From Candidatus Nezhaarchaeota archaeon (GTDB lineage: Archaea; Thermoproteota; Methanomethylicia; Nezhaarchaeales; WYZ-LMO8): a stretch of 64,000 nucleotides of DNA. Position numbers and translations under genes: made by a program. The stretch spans positions 634,447 through 698,446 of the forward strand of contig JASFYF010000001.1 in NCBI GenBank assembly GCA_030055465.1, read 5' to 3'. Position 1 is the stretch's first letter, and each line of letters begins with the position of its first letter. Shown here piece by piece: positions 50,575-59,437 of this stretch. The notes beneath the pieces were generated by a model that did no database searches, had not been told where the DNA came from, and saw nothing but the letters and a program-made list of their open reading frames with translations.

Positions 50575-51276
50575 TCAGCTCTTGCCGGTAACTTTAACTT
50601 CAACTCCCCCATGAGTTATCTTGTTGATCTTGTCGAGCAGTTCAAGCTGTAATCCAGCGGGTATCTCCACCTCCCCCCTCCAAGACCCATCATTTAGCCA
50701 TTGGCTCCTCAACACTTCGCCGTATCGTGGGAGTAGCGAGTACACTTTATTCGCATATTGTGAGGGGGCCTTTACCTCCAGCATCACCTTGGATATCTTA
50801 ATAGGTATTTTGGTTTTTAAAAGCTTAATGACCTCAAGCGCCTGTGCTTCCGAGTCTTTAAACGGGTCTATTGAAATCCTGACCTCGTTGAGCAGGTTCT
50901 CAACCCTTGTAGGCGGTATGGGCAGCCCAGTCTTAGCGTCTACGCAGTTTCTAGCTATAAAAGTTATTATTTGTCTCCTTTTGTTTTCAACTAACTCCCT
51001 TCTTTGCTGGGTCGTTAATTGGATCTCTCCCCTCATTATTATTTGTCTGCCAACCTCGTAGGGATCCAGGGTTTTGAAGAACTTCTGGAGGACATCTTTG
51101 GAGGCCCTCAGCCCCTTCTTGGCATCCTTGTATATTATGTCATTTATCATGGCGTCTTTAACTTCTACTTTTGCTCCTTGCTTCATCTGCCAAGCTTTCT
51201 CCGGGTTCACGAGTATCTCAAACCGCTCAGAACCTAAAGCTAACCTCGCTATGGAGTACTCGTTTTCATTGCTCAT
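50575..51276 (-). CDS. sdo1: Ribosome maturation protein SDO1/SBDS homologue
   Basis: A 233-aa, three-domain protein that in eukaryotes helps release anti-association factor eIF6 from the 60S subunit. YSIARLALGSERFEILVNPEKAWQMKQG, VLQKFFKTLDPYEVGRQIIMRGEIQLTTQQRRELVE and the third, ferredoxin-like domain (KISKVMLEVKAPSQYANKVYSLL) are present. It precedes rrp4, the usual archaeal order. Confidence 0.95.
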   Translation of the reverse strand: MSNENEYSIARLALGSERFEILVNPEKAWQMKQGAKVEVKDAMINDIIYKDAKKGLRASKDVLQKFFKTLDPYEVGRQIIMRGEIQLTTQQRRELVENKRRQIITFIARNCVDAKTGLPIPPTRVENLLNEVRISIDPFKDSEAQALEVIKLLKTKIPIKISKVMLEVKAPSQYANKVYSLLPRYGEVLRSQWLNDGSWRGEVEIPAGLQLELLDKINKITHGGVEVKVTGKS

Positions 51277-51283
51277 AACTATT

Positions 51284-52018
51284 TCATCCGGTCTTAAACT
51301 TCTCCACTATCTCCTTAAGTTCTTCTGTCTTGAGCTTGTCGAAACGCCCAGTCTTAACCTCAGCCACGGCGATCTCTATCTTGTCGGCGCTCAGCCCCCC
51401 CTCAACTATTGCCTCCATGCACTTCAGCGCCAGCTTTATTCCATCCTGTATGGTGGCATTACGGGTGTAATTCTTTTCGAGGACTTCAGTGGCCGTCTGA
51501 GCGCCTGCCCCTATCACGACCGCGTGGTATCCCGCATAGGCTCCGCTGGGCTCAGTCATGTAAAGTTTCGGCCCCACCTTATCAACCCCAGCAATTATGA
51601 ACGAGACGCCGAAAGGCCTCACACCTGCGTGCTGCGTGTAGAGCTGCTTTAGATCGCTGATTTTGCGCGTCAAAACCTCCACATCGATTGGCTCGTCATA
51701 GATCATCCTGTGGATTTGCGCCTCGATCCTCGCTCTATCTATCAACACTCTGCCGTCCGACGCCAAGCCCGCGTAGGCTATTCCCACATGATCGTCTATT
51801 TTCCATATCTTTTCCATCGTATCGGGATCAACAAGGGGTGATATCCTTTTCTTCTCAACAGCTACAACCACACCATCTTGACATTTAACACCCAAAGTGG
51901 TCCATCCTCTCTTAACTGCTTCAAGGGCGTACTCAACTTGATATAACCTCCCTTCGGGGGAAAACACGGTTATGGCTCTATCATAACCCATGCCAGGTGG
52001 AGTGAACATTTGAGACAC
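51284..52018 (-). CDS. psmA: Proteasome subunit alpha
   Basis: Forms the outer rings of the 20S proteasome. GMGYDRAITVFSPEGRLYQVEYALEAVKRGWTTLGVK is the alpha-subunit signature; the gate region is the first dozen residues. The tail is ELKEIVEKF. It begins the sdo1-exosome group. The beta subunit is not in the window; a PAC2-like protein is at 59.4 kb. Confidence 0.96.
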   Translation of the reverse strand: MSQMFTPPGMGYDRAITVFSPEGRLYQVEYALEAVKRGWTTLGVKCQDGVVVAVEKKRISPLVDPDTMEKIWKIDDHVGIAYAGLASDGRVLIDRARIEAQIHRMIYDEPIDVEVLTRKISDLKQLYTQHAGVRPFGVSFIIAGVDKVGPKLYMTEPSGAYAGYHAVVIGAGAQTATEVLEKNYTRNATIQDGIKLALKCMEAIVEGGLSADKIEIAVAEVKTGRFDKLKTEELKEIVEKFKTG

Positions 52019-52062
52019 CTATTACCTCTTATTGTTTAAGGGCTGAACTTTAGAGTAATGTG

Positions 52063-53937
52063 TTAGTCTAATAATTTTTTCGCAATATGGGGGCTCTTCA
52101 AGCTGTAGGCCCATACGGGGCACATGTAGCTGCATTCGCCGCACCTCACGCAGTTATCGTGCACCACGTAGGGTGCACCCTCCTCGCTCAGCATCGCGGC
52201 GCCGTGCGGACAAATCACTGTACATAACATGCACTTAGTGCAAAGAACCGCCCTTGCAACGCATCGAAATATCCTGTATAGGTCGTTGCCCTTGCTTTTG
52301 ACGAGAATCTTGCTGTCGCTTCTTGTAAGTTCCCCTGCAACTCTCCTTCCAAGCCTGAGGATGGCTTTTCCTTCCTGGATTGAGACATCATAGAAGACCC
52401 TCAAAACGCTTAAGACGCTTTCGAACCTATCCCCGCCATTCACCGCTACGCAGTCCTCATCAACCGGGAGGTATTGATGTTGCCCGCCTTTAAATTCTCC
52501 TCTTCCTCGGCCGTTCCGCACGGGCTGCTTGAAGCGCCACCTCCACTGCTCCAAGAGCCTATCGTAGTCGTCAAGATTCATGAGCTCGTAGGCCCTCCTC
52601 GCATAGTCGGTCCAGGCTTCACCCATAATCTCCCTTGCTAACATCATTTCGGCCACATCCATGCTTGGACATACCCAGCACCCTATTCTTTCAAGGCCTT
52701 TGAGGTATAGCGGGTTAACTTTAACGCCCTCCTTTATGAGGTAGAGCCACACGTCCAAGGTGCTCCAGTCGTATATGGGTGAAACGCCTCTTTGACCCTT
52801 CACCCATATGCTCTTCCACATCCAGCCTTGCCTCTTCCGCTTAGAAGACTCAACACTTCTTGATCCTATAAACGTCAGACATTCCCCTCCCAGCTCCTTC
52901 ACGACGCGGGCTAGGGGGGCTAGCTTGCACGTCTTGCAGCACCACCTGAAATCTCTTGCAGGGGGGCCGAACAACTCGATTGCCTTGAAGAAATCGACGG
53001 GGCCACTCACCTTTATTAGCTTATCCCTCAAGCCGATGGATTTTAAGACCTCTTCAACGTACTCCTTGGTTTCAGGGTACTCTATGCCGGTGTCTGAAAA
53101 CACCACGGAGTATTCTTTACCGATCTTGCTTAGCGCCTTTTTAACGAGAAGAAGCGCAGCTAGGCTATCCTTGCCGCCGGAAAAGGACACCAAGATTGGC
53201 TTGTCGTATCCGGTGCACACCTCAAGTATAAGCTCAATGGCTTTCCGCTCTTTTTCCTCTAAGCTTGATTTGTTTGCCTCTACGACATCCTTCCACGTCG
53301 CCTTTCTGCCTATAAGCTGCGGATCTCTGGGTTCACATGTGCGTCTTATCTTTACCACGGGCCCCCTCCCCCTCTCCATGTTGTGGTAGAAGTCTTGCGT
53401 AGCTTTGCCGACCGCTACCGCCTTCCAGTGTTCGTTAATCACGTAGACGTAATCGTCGCTGCATATGCTGGTATCGTACTCAACAACGCCTGGTGCTAAG
53501 AGGCTGCTTCCCCTCGACACTATGGCCCTCTCAGCACCTCCATCAACCATGACCCACTTGCGGGCCCTTTGTTGTGCCAGCCTCCGAGCCCCCTCCATGT
53601 ATGGTATAAAGGACCAATTCCTGCCCTTAAGCTCAAATCTCCATATTCCTACAGCGCTTCCATCAACTATGACCTCGTATGCTAAATCCACGTGGGGTAT
53701 CTTGTTCAAAAGCAAGACATTGTCCTCGGGCACTATGAGTAGCAGCGCCTCTTCTCCGTAAATCCTCCTCACCGTTTCGCTTAACCTCAGCCTTTCCGAG
53801 CTGAAAAGGGGCTTCACGTTGTTGGGGGGCGTTATTTTAACTTCAAGTAAAGCATCATTTTCTAGACATAACTCGCACCTACTCGCTAAGAGGGGAACAT
53901 TGCAATTTCTACACCAAAAAAGAAGTCCCTTCGGCAT
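52063..53937 (-). CDS. PUA / PAPS-reductase-like / ferredoxin multidomain protein
   Basis: A 624-aa protein of an archaeal family of unknown role. Domains in order: zinc ribbon (WCRNCNVPLLASRCELC), PUA RNA-binding domain (about 105-210, WVMVDGGAERAIVSRGSSLLAPGV), a PP-loop ATPase/PAPS-reductase domain (about 250-440, ILVSFSGGKDSLAALLLVKKA, FRWCCKTCKLAPL, GCWVCPS), and two 4Fe-4S motifs at the end (CTKCMLCTVICP and CVRCGECSYMCP). The combination suggests redox-linked sulfur or nucleotide chemistry on an RNA, rather than plain sulfate assimilation. No sulfate-assimilation genes are nearby. Confidence 0.85.
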   Translation of the reverse strand: MPKGLLFWCRNCNVPLLASRCELCLENDALLEVKITPPNNVKPLFSSERLRLSETVRRIYGEEALLLIVPEDNVLLLNKIPHVDLAYEVIVDGSAVGIWRFELKGRNWSFIPYMEGARRLAQQRARKWVMVDGGAERAIVSRGSSLLAPGVVEYDTSICSDDYVYVINEHWKAVAVGKATQDFYHNMERGRGPVVKIRRTCEPRDPQLIGRKATWKDVVEANKSSLEEKERKAIELILEVCTGYDKPILVSFSGGKDSLAALLLVKKALSKIGKEYSVVFSDTGIEYPETKEYVEEVLKSIGLRDKLIKVSGPVDFFKAIELFGPPARDFRWCCKTCKLAPLARVVKELGGECLTFIGSRSVESSKRKRQGWMWKSIWVKGQRGVSPIYDWSTLDVWLYLIKEGVKVNPLYLKGLERIGCWVCPSMDVAEMMLAREIMGEAWTDYARRAYELMNLDDYDRLLEQWRWRFKQPVRNGRGRGEFKGGQHQYLPVDEDCVAVNGGDRFESVLSVLRVFYDVSIQEGKAILRLGRRVAGELTRSDSKILVKSKGNDLYRIFRCVARAVLCTKCMLCTVICPHGAAMLSEEGAPYVVHDNCVRCGECSYMCPVWAYSLKSPHIAKKLLD

Positions 53938-53968
53938 AGTCCGTGCCTTTCCCGTTGAATGAATGGGT

Positions 53969-55306
53969 TTAAGGCGTCAGCCTTGTCCTGTCCCGCGGGA
54001 ACAACACTACTTCCCTTATGTTTTGCCTGTTCGTAAGCACCATCATGAGCCTAGAGAGCCCCAAACCCCATCCAGCATGCGGCGGCATACCGTAGTCGAA
54101 AACCCTTAGGTGATCTTTGAAGCTTTCGACATTTAGCCCCTTCGCCTCTATGCTCTTCTCTACCTCTCTCCGAGTATGTATCCTGGTACCTCCGCTTGCC
54201 AGTTCAATGTGCTTGTACATAAGGTCGAAGCTTTCCGTGATCTTAGGGTTGCGGGGGTGGGGTTTTATGTAGAAGGGCTTTGCTTCTAGGGGCCACTCAA
54301 CTATGAAGTAGTAGCCGTTGAACTCTTCGCTTAGCGCTCGAAGGATGGGCGTGGTTAAGTCGTCCCCCCAATTTAAGTTTAGGCCCCGCTCCTGGGCCAT
54401 TTCCACAGCCTTCGAGTAAGTTACTACAGGGAAATGGGCTTCGGGCTTCTGCAGCTTGCCACCTATTTTCTTCAGCAGCTCGTAGGAGGGGGATTTTTCC
54501 AAGCGATCGTAGACGTAGAGCACGCAATCCTCTAAAATCCTCATAGCATCCCTGTAGTCTATGAAGGCGGCCTCCACGTCCACGGAAACGAACTCATTGA
54601 GATGGTATGGCGTGTTCGACTCTTCAGCTCTAAAATACACACCAACCTCGTATACCCTTTCAAAACAGCTCGTAAGCACCTCCTTGTAAAGCTGGGGGCT
54701 CTGAGCGAGATACGCATCTCTATCGAAGTACTGTACTTTGAACAGTTGCGCACCTCCTTCAGTTGCTGAAGCTAATATTTTGGGGGTTATAACTTCCATG
54801 AAACCACGTTCATCAAGGTAGCTTCTTATAGCCTTCAAGACCTCGTGCTGTAACCTAAAAACAGCGACCTCCGTTGGTCTCCTTAAATCCATGAACCTAG
54901 ACGCCATCCTAGTATCGAAATCTGCGGGAACCTTACCCGAAACCTCCATGGGTAAAGGGGTCTTAGCTAGGTTGAGGATCCTCACGGCGTGGGGCAGAAC
55001 CTCGACGCCCAACTTGCTCTTCTCCGATCTCCGCAGCGTGCCCTTCACAGCCACTACGCTCTCGCGAGTTAAACGCATGGCTCTATCCAGGAGCTCGGGG
55101 GGTACCTCACCCTTCTTTATGGTTACCTGCGTTATCCCGGTCCTGTCCCTCAGGATAATGAACTTCAGCCCACCCAAGTCCCTTATCTCGTGAACCCATC
55201 CCATGAGAACTACTTCTGCTCCATCAGGAAGCGAGGCCAGATCGCTGTTGCTCTGGGTCTTTCGGAGCTCGTCGAGTTGATCTGTCCTGTCATCTTCTCC
55301 AGCCAT
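53969..55306 (-). CDS. aspS: Aspartyl-tRNA synthetase, archaeal type, probably non-discriminating
   Basis: Class IIb synthetase. The N-terminal OB fold (GWVHEIRDLGGLKFIILRDRTG) is followed by motif 2 (YFRAEESNTPYHLNEF) and motif 3 (GWGLGLSRLMMVL). Known archaeal enzymes that charge only tRNA(Asp) carry Trp in the W-V-W loop of the OB fold; here it is His (WVHE), as in enzymes that also charge tRNA(Asn). That implies an Asp-tRNA(Asn) amidotransferase elsewhere; GatDE alone serves Gln. The first 20 residues are a polar extension. 445 aa. Confidence 0.93.
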   Translation of the reverse strand: MAGEDDRTDQLDELRKTQSNSDLASLPDGAEVVLMGWVHEIRDLGGLKFIILRDRTGITQVTIKKGEVPPELLDRAMRLTRESVVAVKGTLRRSEKSKLGVEVLPHAVRILNLAKTPLPMEVSGKVPADFDTRMASRFMDLRRPTEVAVFRLQHEVLKAIRSYLDERGFMEVITPKILASATEGGAQLFKVQYFDRDAYLAQSPQLYKEVLTSCFERVYEVGVYFRAEESNTPYHLNEFVSVDVEAAFIDYRDAMRILEDCVLYVYDRLEKSPSYELLKKIGGKLQKPEAHFPVVTYSKAVEMAQERGLNLNWGDDLTTPILRALSEEFNGYYFIVEWPLEAKPFYIKPHPRNPKITESFDLMYKHIELASGGTRIHTRREVEKSIEAKGLNVESFKDHLRVFDYGMPPHAGWGLGLSRLMMVLTNRQNIREVVLFPRDRTRLTP

Positions 55307-55326
55307 TGGCGATCGAAGACATATGC

Positions 55327-55827
55327 TTAAGCAACAATATAAACGGTTTCTCCCAATAGCTCCCGCGCAACTTCCTCTAGCGCCTTAACGTCGGCTGGCA
55401 ACTTCTTGAGGTCCTCCGTAGATACCCTAACTGTACTCTCACAAGTACCGTCAGGCAACCATATAGTGTTCAGAGCCACGACCTTAGCTGGAAACAGTAG
55501 CTGGCTTAAGAAGCCCCTTAGCGATGGGGATTTCTCCACTATCCTCACGTTGAGGCCCTTCTCGTCGCCTAGGGCCTTCCCCACCTTTCTCCAAAGCATG
55601 CTTAAAGTTTTCGACCTGCATCCTACTAGGACAACCAGCAGGTCACCCCTTTGGACGGCTTTATGGAATACGCAATCCCTGATTTGAGGATACTTGGTTT
55701 CATTGTCAAGAAACCACTTGGCAACTTCTATGTCAAGCTTCGTTATTTCTCCCTTCCTCAGTTTTTCATCGCACGTCTTACATAGCAGGCCACTCTTCAG
55801 GCAGAAGTAACATATCGGGAACTGCAA
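55327..55827 (-). CDS. Zinc-ribbon/KH-domain protein, NusA-like
   Basis: A 166-aa archaeal protein. An N-terminal 4-Cys zinc ribbon (CYFCLKSGLLCKTC) is followed by a linker and a KH-like domain (VVLVGCRSKTLSMLWRKVGKALGDEKGLNVRIVEK), then a second strand-rich segment (KVVALNTIWLPDGTCESTVRV). Homologues are annotated as NusA-like transcription elongation proteins. It lies 20 nt upstream of aspS in one transcription unit. Nucleic-acid binding is likely; the exact role is open. Confidence 0.65.
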   Translation of the reverse strand: MQFPICYFCLKSGLLCKTCDEKLRKGEITKLDIEVAKWFLDNETKYPQIRDCVFHKAVQRGDLLVVLVGCRSKTLSMLWRKVGKALGDEKGLNVRIVEKSPSLRGFLSQLLFPAKVVALNTIWLPDGTCESTVRVSTEDLKKLPADVKALEEVARELLGETVYIVA

Positions 55828-55844
55828 CTCATATCCCCTTGGCT

Positions 55845-56117
55845 TTATTTATTAGCTATCGTGATTGTAATTGTGCTTAGGTTAACAACTTTCCCCTTAT
55901 CGTTCACGAGCCTTTCACTACCGATTTCTAGGCTTTTTACTCTAACGGATGGGATAAACTTTTTCTTAACAATATTCACGACGTCAACAGCTTTCGATAT
56001 AGCCTTTCCTCGAGCCTTTATCACCACATCATCAAATCCTTGGTGGAATAACGTTAGACAAGCTAATACATAGCTCATAGGGGGTTTCTGACCTATAATT
56101 ATTATGTTGTCATTCAT
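55845..56117 (-). CDS. alba: Alba chromatin/RNA-binding protein
   Basis: A 90-aa Alba-family protein that coats DNA or RNA. MNDNIIIIGQKPPMSYVLACLTLF is the hallmark; then VVIKARGKAISKAVDVVNIVKKKF, and a beta hairpin loop ending VNLSTITITIA. The Lys usually paired as KK in the loop is QK here. ATG at 56117 (track start 6 codons earlier). It precedes the Zn-KH protein and aspS. Confidence 0.92.
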   Translation of the reverse strand: MNDNIIIIGQKPPMSYVLACLTLFHQGFDDVVIKARGKAISKAVDVVNIVKKKFIPSVRVKSLEIGSERLVNDKGKVVNLSTITITIANK

Positions 56118-56264
56118 TCCACTTCCCCTCGTCAAGCGGGCATGCCCAGGTTTTCAGAACGTCGTTACCCTCCTCTCCAACTACATCTCCTTTTTTAAAC
56201 TTTAGCTCTCCAAGTAAAATTTATCTAACAGCTCCCTGGCTAGGAGCCTAGGAGGCAAAGCCTA

Positions 56265-56426
56265 ATGCCCATCACGGATCCTGTTAAGCTACAAATAGCC
56301 CAGAAAAGGCTCTTAGATGTGAAGATATGTAGAAAGTGCGGCGCTCGAAATCCTCGAACCGCTGAGCGATGTAGAAAGTGCAGGTCCTCTAATCTGAGGC
56401 TGAAGAAGCGATCAGTTGAAAAGTAG
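56265..56426 (+). CDS. rpl40e: Ribosomal protein L40e
   Basis: A 53-aa large-subunit protein too short for the ORF track. [20 protein letters not shown] is followed by a zinc finger ([21 protein letters not shown]) and a basic tail. GGAGG lies 9 nt before the ATG. In eukaryotes it is fused to ubiquitin; no fusion is present. Adjacent tRNA-Val follows. Confidence 0.95.
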   Translation: MPITDPVKLQIAQKRLLDVKICRKCGARNPRTAERCRKCRSSNLRLKKRSVEK

Positions 56427-56487
56427 CTTTTAACGGCTTAAACGTGAGGAGCCCCTCGGCTCGCCTTTTGAATATAAGAAAAAGGTA

Positions 56488-56562
56488 GGGCCGGTAGTTC
56501 AGTATGGTTAGAACGCCCGCCTCACACGCGGGAGGTCCCCGGTTCAAGTCCGGGCCGGCCCA
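56488..56562 (+). tRNA. tRNA-Val (CAC)
   Basis: Acceptor GGGCCGG/CCGGCCC, anticodon stem CCCGC/GCGGG with loop CTCACAC (anticodon CAC), T arm CCCGG-TTCAAGT-CCGGG, discriminator A. Unlike the other four tRNAs here, CCA is not encoded (ATCAA follows). Confidence 0.95.
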
Positions 56563-56888
56563 TCAACTTCTCTCCACTCCCATGCCCTCGTGGCGAACCT
56601 TACCTCATGTATGTCCACACTACTGCATGCAAGCCTGAATGCTCAGTTTTATGTGGGTCGTGCACACCATTATGTAGGCTCTGCGCTTGATCCCGTCACT
56701 TGCAAGCTTGAAACTGATGTCGAGCAGGGCTGGACACGCGACCTTAGTACATCCAAATACAATGAGCCTCTCCGGCCATGTGGAAAAGAGGTTCACCTAA
56801 GAATTAGCTGAACGCTGGCCTGGTAGATTGTGCTTTCAGGTTATCTTTAGATGCTCTGCGGTTTTTTCTCATCGAAGTGGAGGATCTT
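56563..56888. other. Gene-free stretch
   Basis: A 73-codon plus ORF (56590-56811) has no recognisable family or ribosome-binding site and is not called. No clear RNA or repeat is visible. Confidence 0.35.
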
Positions 56889-57263
56889 TTAAAGCTTTTT
56901 TAGCCCGATGTATACCTTGTCCCCCGCCTCAACTTTCACTTGTGCATCTTTCGTTTCAATCCTAACCTTTAAGCCGCCTATAGATCCGTAGATGACGGTG
57001 GTTTCCTCGTCTTTCTCCTTTCTCTCTTCTATCTTGTATAGCGTACACATGAAGAGCCCGTCCACTTCGCTCTCTATGTCTTCACTTGATGTACTCATGA
57101 AGAAGCGGACCGCATCCCCGCTTTTTAGCGGGAAAACGTCCTCTAGGATCTCCAAGGTTATGCTTGTTCCATCAACCGACATCCTAGCTGTTTTTAACCT
57201 CCTCAACTCGCTTTCCTTAACCTCTTCGACCTTGCCCTGGAGTTTAAGGATAACCTCGCCCAT
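56889..57263 (-). CDS. rpoG: RNA polymerase subunit Rpb8-like (RpoG)
   Basis: A 124-aa protein resembling archaeal Rpb8, an OB-fold subunit of RNA polymerase known from Crenarchaeota and Korarchaeota. The beta-rich sequence VILKLQGKVEEVKESELRRLKTARMSVDG, the mid-part DGLFMCTLYKIEERKEKDEETTVIYGSIGGLKVRIETKD and the end DKVYIGLKKL line up by eye with Sulfolobus RpoG, especially the last third. ATG at 57263 lies 7 nt after GGAGG. No other polymerase subunit is nearby. Confidence 0.75.
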   Translation of the reverse strand: MGEVILKLQGKVEEVKESELRRLKTARMSVDGTSITLEILEDVFPLKSGDAVRFFMSTSSEDIESEVDGLFMCTLYKIEERKEKDEETTVIYGSIGGLKVRIETKDAQVKVEAGDKVYIGLKKL

Positions 57264-57358
57264 AGATGAACCTCCCACGAGGATAATGCTTATGTGAACC
57301 TATAAATTAATTTAGGCGTTCCTCTATTAGGAGAGCTGAATCTGCGAAATGAGATGGG

Positions 57359-57817
57359 GTGTTGATCTCTGTGAGCACATTCCAACCTTTGGCGTCGAGG
57401 AGGTTTTCAACCGAGCTTTCATCGTTGCTTGATAAGATGGTTAGGGTTTCGATGGTTAACGGAACTACCTATGAAGGTAGGCTTCTTGCTTTCGATCAAA
57501 ACAGCCTCAACATGATATTGGCGAACGCTAGGGACCATCAAGGGGGCACCTACGCTAGGGTCTTGATAAACGGCCACTATGTTACGCAGGTTTTGAGGAT
57601 CGAGGAGCCCTTTGATTTGAGGGGGTTGGCTGAGCTCCTCGAAAAATCGTTTCCAAACATGGTTGTGCTACATGAAGATGCAGGCGTTATAACGGTTATG
57701 GATAGGGTAAGGGTCTCCGAATCCGGAATCATTGAGGGATCCGGCCCGGTGGCCGAAAGGGTCAAGAGGATATTCGATGAGTTCATCACCTCAAGGCAGG
57801 TTCAGGGAAAAACTTGA
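57359..57817 (+). CDS. Sm-like archaeal protein with C-terminal domain (SmAP3 type)
   Basis: A 152-aa protein with a Sm/Lsm fold in the first 85 residues (FSTELSSLLDKMVRVSMVNGTTYEGRLLAFDQNSLNMILANARDHQGGTYARVLINGHYV) and a C-terminal alpha/beta extension of about 65 residues, as in SmAP3. Sm-like proteins form rings that bind U-rich RNA. Start at GTG 57359 (an alternative GTG lies 4 codons later). It ends 1 nt before the archaeosine TGT gene. Confidence 0.85.
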   Translation: MLISVSTFQPLASRRFSTELSSLLDKMVRVSMVNGTTYEGRLLAFDQNSLNMILANARDHQGGTYARVLINGHYVTQVLRIEEPFDLRGLAELLEKSFPNMVVLHEDAGVITVMDRVRVSESGIIEGSGPVAERVKRIFDEFITSRQVQGKT

Positions 57818-57818
57818 G

Positions 57819-59420
57819 ATGACCTTTGAAATAACCGATAAGGATTTAGCTGGAAGAATAGGCAGGCTAGAGACCAGAAGAGGTACAATCGAGACTCCTT
57901 ACCTTTTTCCCGTTATAAATCCCTTTGATAAGACCGTTAGCGTTGAGGATATTAATAGGATAGGCTTCAACGCGTTTATAACCAACATCCTTCACGTGCG
58001 CAGAGCCATTAAGGAACTCGGCGTGATGGACGTCCACGAATTGTTGGGCTTCGCCGGACCTGTAATGACCGATTCGGGGGCCTATCAGTTGCTCGTTTAC
58101 GGGCGCGTTGATGTAACGCCGAGGGAGGTCATAGAGTTGCAGGAGAAGTGTGGCAGCGACATTGCCGTGATACTCGATTTTCCCACCGGAGACATATCAT
58201 ATGATGAAGCTCAGCGGAGAGTCCATGAAACTTTGGAGAGAGCTAAAGAACTTCAGGCGCTAAGGAGCGACGGCTCCGTGCTTTGGGTTGGACCAGTTCA
58301 AGGGGCACCTTACTTGGACTTGGTGGAGAGATGCGCTAGGGAGTTAGCGCGCTTGAACTTCGACATATATGCCGTGGGTAGCCCAACGAAAATTATGGAG
58401 TCCTACAACTACAAGCACTTACTTGACGTGGTGTACAAGGCAAAATCCGCCTTGCCTTTAGGGAAGCCCGTGCACCTCTTTGGAGCCGGCCATCCCATGA
58501 TGCTTTCCTTAGCTGTTGCGCTTGGATGCGACCTCTTTGACTCGGCATCATACGTACTGTATGCCAAGGAAGATCGGTACATGACTCCATACGGGACGCT
58601 TAAAGTAGATGAGCTTGAGTACCTGCCATGCTCTTGTCCTCTCTGCTCTAGGCTATCGGCCCGTGACCTCACCTCCATGCCGAGGAAGGAGAGGGTTAGA
58701 ACCGTTGCATTGCATAACCTCTACGTATTAATGGGTGAGGTGAAAAACATAAAGCAGTCAATAAGGGAAGGGCGGCTGTGGGAATACGTTTCGCTTAAGT
58801 CTAAAGCGCATCCACGCTTGTTCTCTGCCTTCTCGAAGTTTAGGGTGTACTCAAGCTTCTTCGAATCTTTAGACCCCGTAACGAAGGCATCTTCGGCAGG
58901 CCTCTTCTTCTACGAGCACCGCGATATCTTCAGGCCGGAGGTTGAAAGACACATTAAGAGGTTGAGCAGGGCATCGCGTTATTTCCAAGGTAAAGTGCTT
59001 TTGCTGCTGCCCCGCGACGATGCCAGCATCGCCTCCCAAGGCCCCTTAAAGAGGTTGCTTAAAGATCTTGGAGAAGCCGCGCGAGGTAACGCCGTTCAGA
59101 TTCTTCTTTACGGGTTTCCTTTCTGCCTTATCCCCCTAGAACTTTATGGCGTCTACCCGTTGTCCCAGTACGAGGTGGCCGGCACCCTAGATCCTGCATG
59201 TAGGATCCTCGTATCCCGTAGAATTGCGAGGATACTGGAGGCGCTTAAACCTAAAGGCATAGTGCTGTGCAACGACGTGAATCGGTGGGGGCATAGCGTG
59301 GAAAGAGCCTGCAGGCAGGCCTGCGCGAATGTTAGGGTTTTAAACTTAAGCGAGAGGATGGAAGGACCCCTCAGGGAAAAGATGAGGTTAATGCTTGACG
59401 CGCTCCTCGAATTGGTGTGA
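57819..59420 (+). CDS. tgtA: Archaeosine tRNA-guanine transglycosylase
   Basis: Exchanges guanine-15 of tRNA for preQ0, the first step to archaeosine. The barrel shows PVMTDSGAYQLLVYG (catalytic Asp), AVILDFPTGD, VGPVQGAPY, and zinc ligands CSCPLCSRLS with His later (ALHNLYVL). C-terminal parts include RYFQGKVLLLLPRDD and an extra domain ending ERACRQACANVRVL. At 533 aa it lacks room for the usual C-terminal PUA domain. The ATG at 57819 (MTFEITDKDLAG) is used; the track start is inside the Sm gene. Confidence 0.93.
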   Translation: MTFEITDKDLAGRIGRLETRRGTIETPYLFPVINPFDKTVSVEDINRIGFNAFITNILHVRRAIKELGVMDVHELLGFAGPVMTDSGAYQLLVYGRVDVTPREVIELQEKCGSDIAVILDFPTGDISYDEAQRRVHETLERAKELQALRSDGSVLWVGPVQGAPYLDLVERCARELARLNFDIYAVGSPTKIMESYNYKHLLDVVYKAKSALPLGKPVHLFGAGHPMMLSLAVALGCDLFDSASYVLYAKEDRYMTPYGTLKVDELEYLPCSCPLCSRLSARDLTSMPRKERVRTVALHNLYVLMGEVKNIKQSIREGRLWEYVSLKSKAHPRLFSAFSKFRVYSSFFESLDPVTKASSAGLFFYEHRDIFRPEVERHIKRLSRASRYFQGKVLLLLPRDDASIASQGPLKRLLKDLGEAARGNAVQILLYGFPFCLIPLELYGVYPLSQYEVAGTLDPACRILVSRRIARILEALKPKGIVLCNDVNRWGHSVERACRQACANVRVLNLSERMEGPLREKMRLMLDALLELV

Positions 59421-59437
59421 GGTGCTTTCTACAACAT

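Noticed and set aside
56590-56811. 73-aa plus ORF after tRNA-Val
   Set aside because: Composition looks random, no recognisable motif and no start signal.
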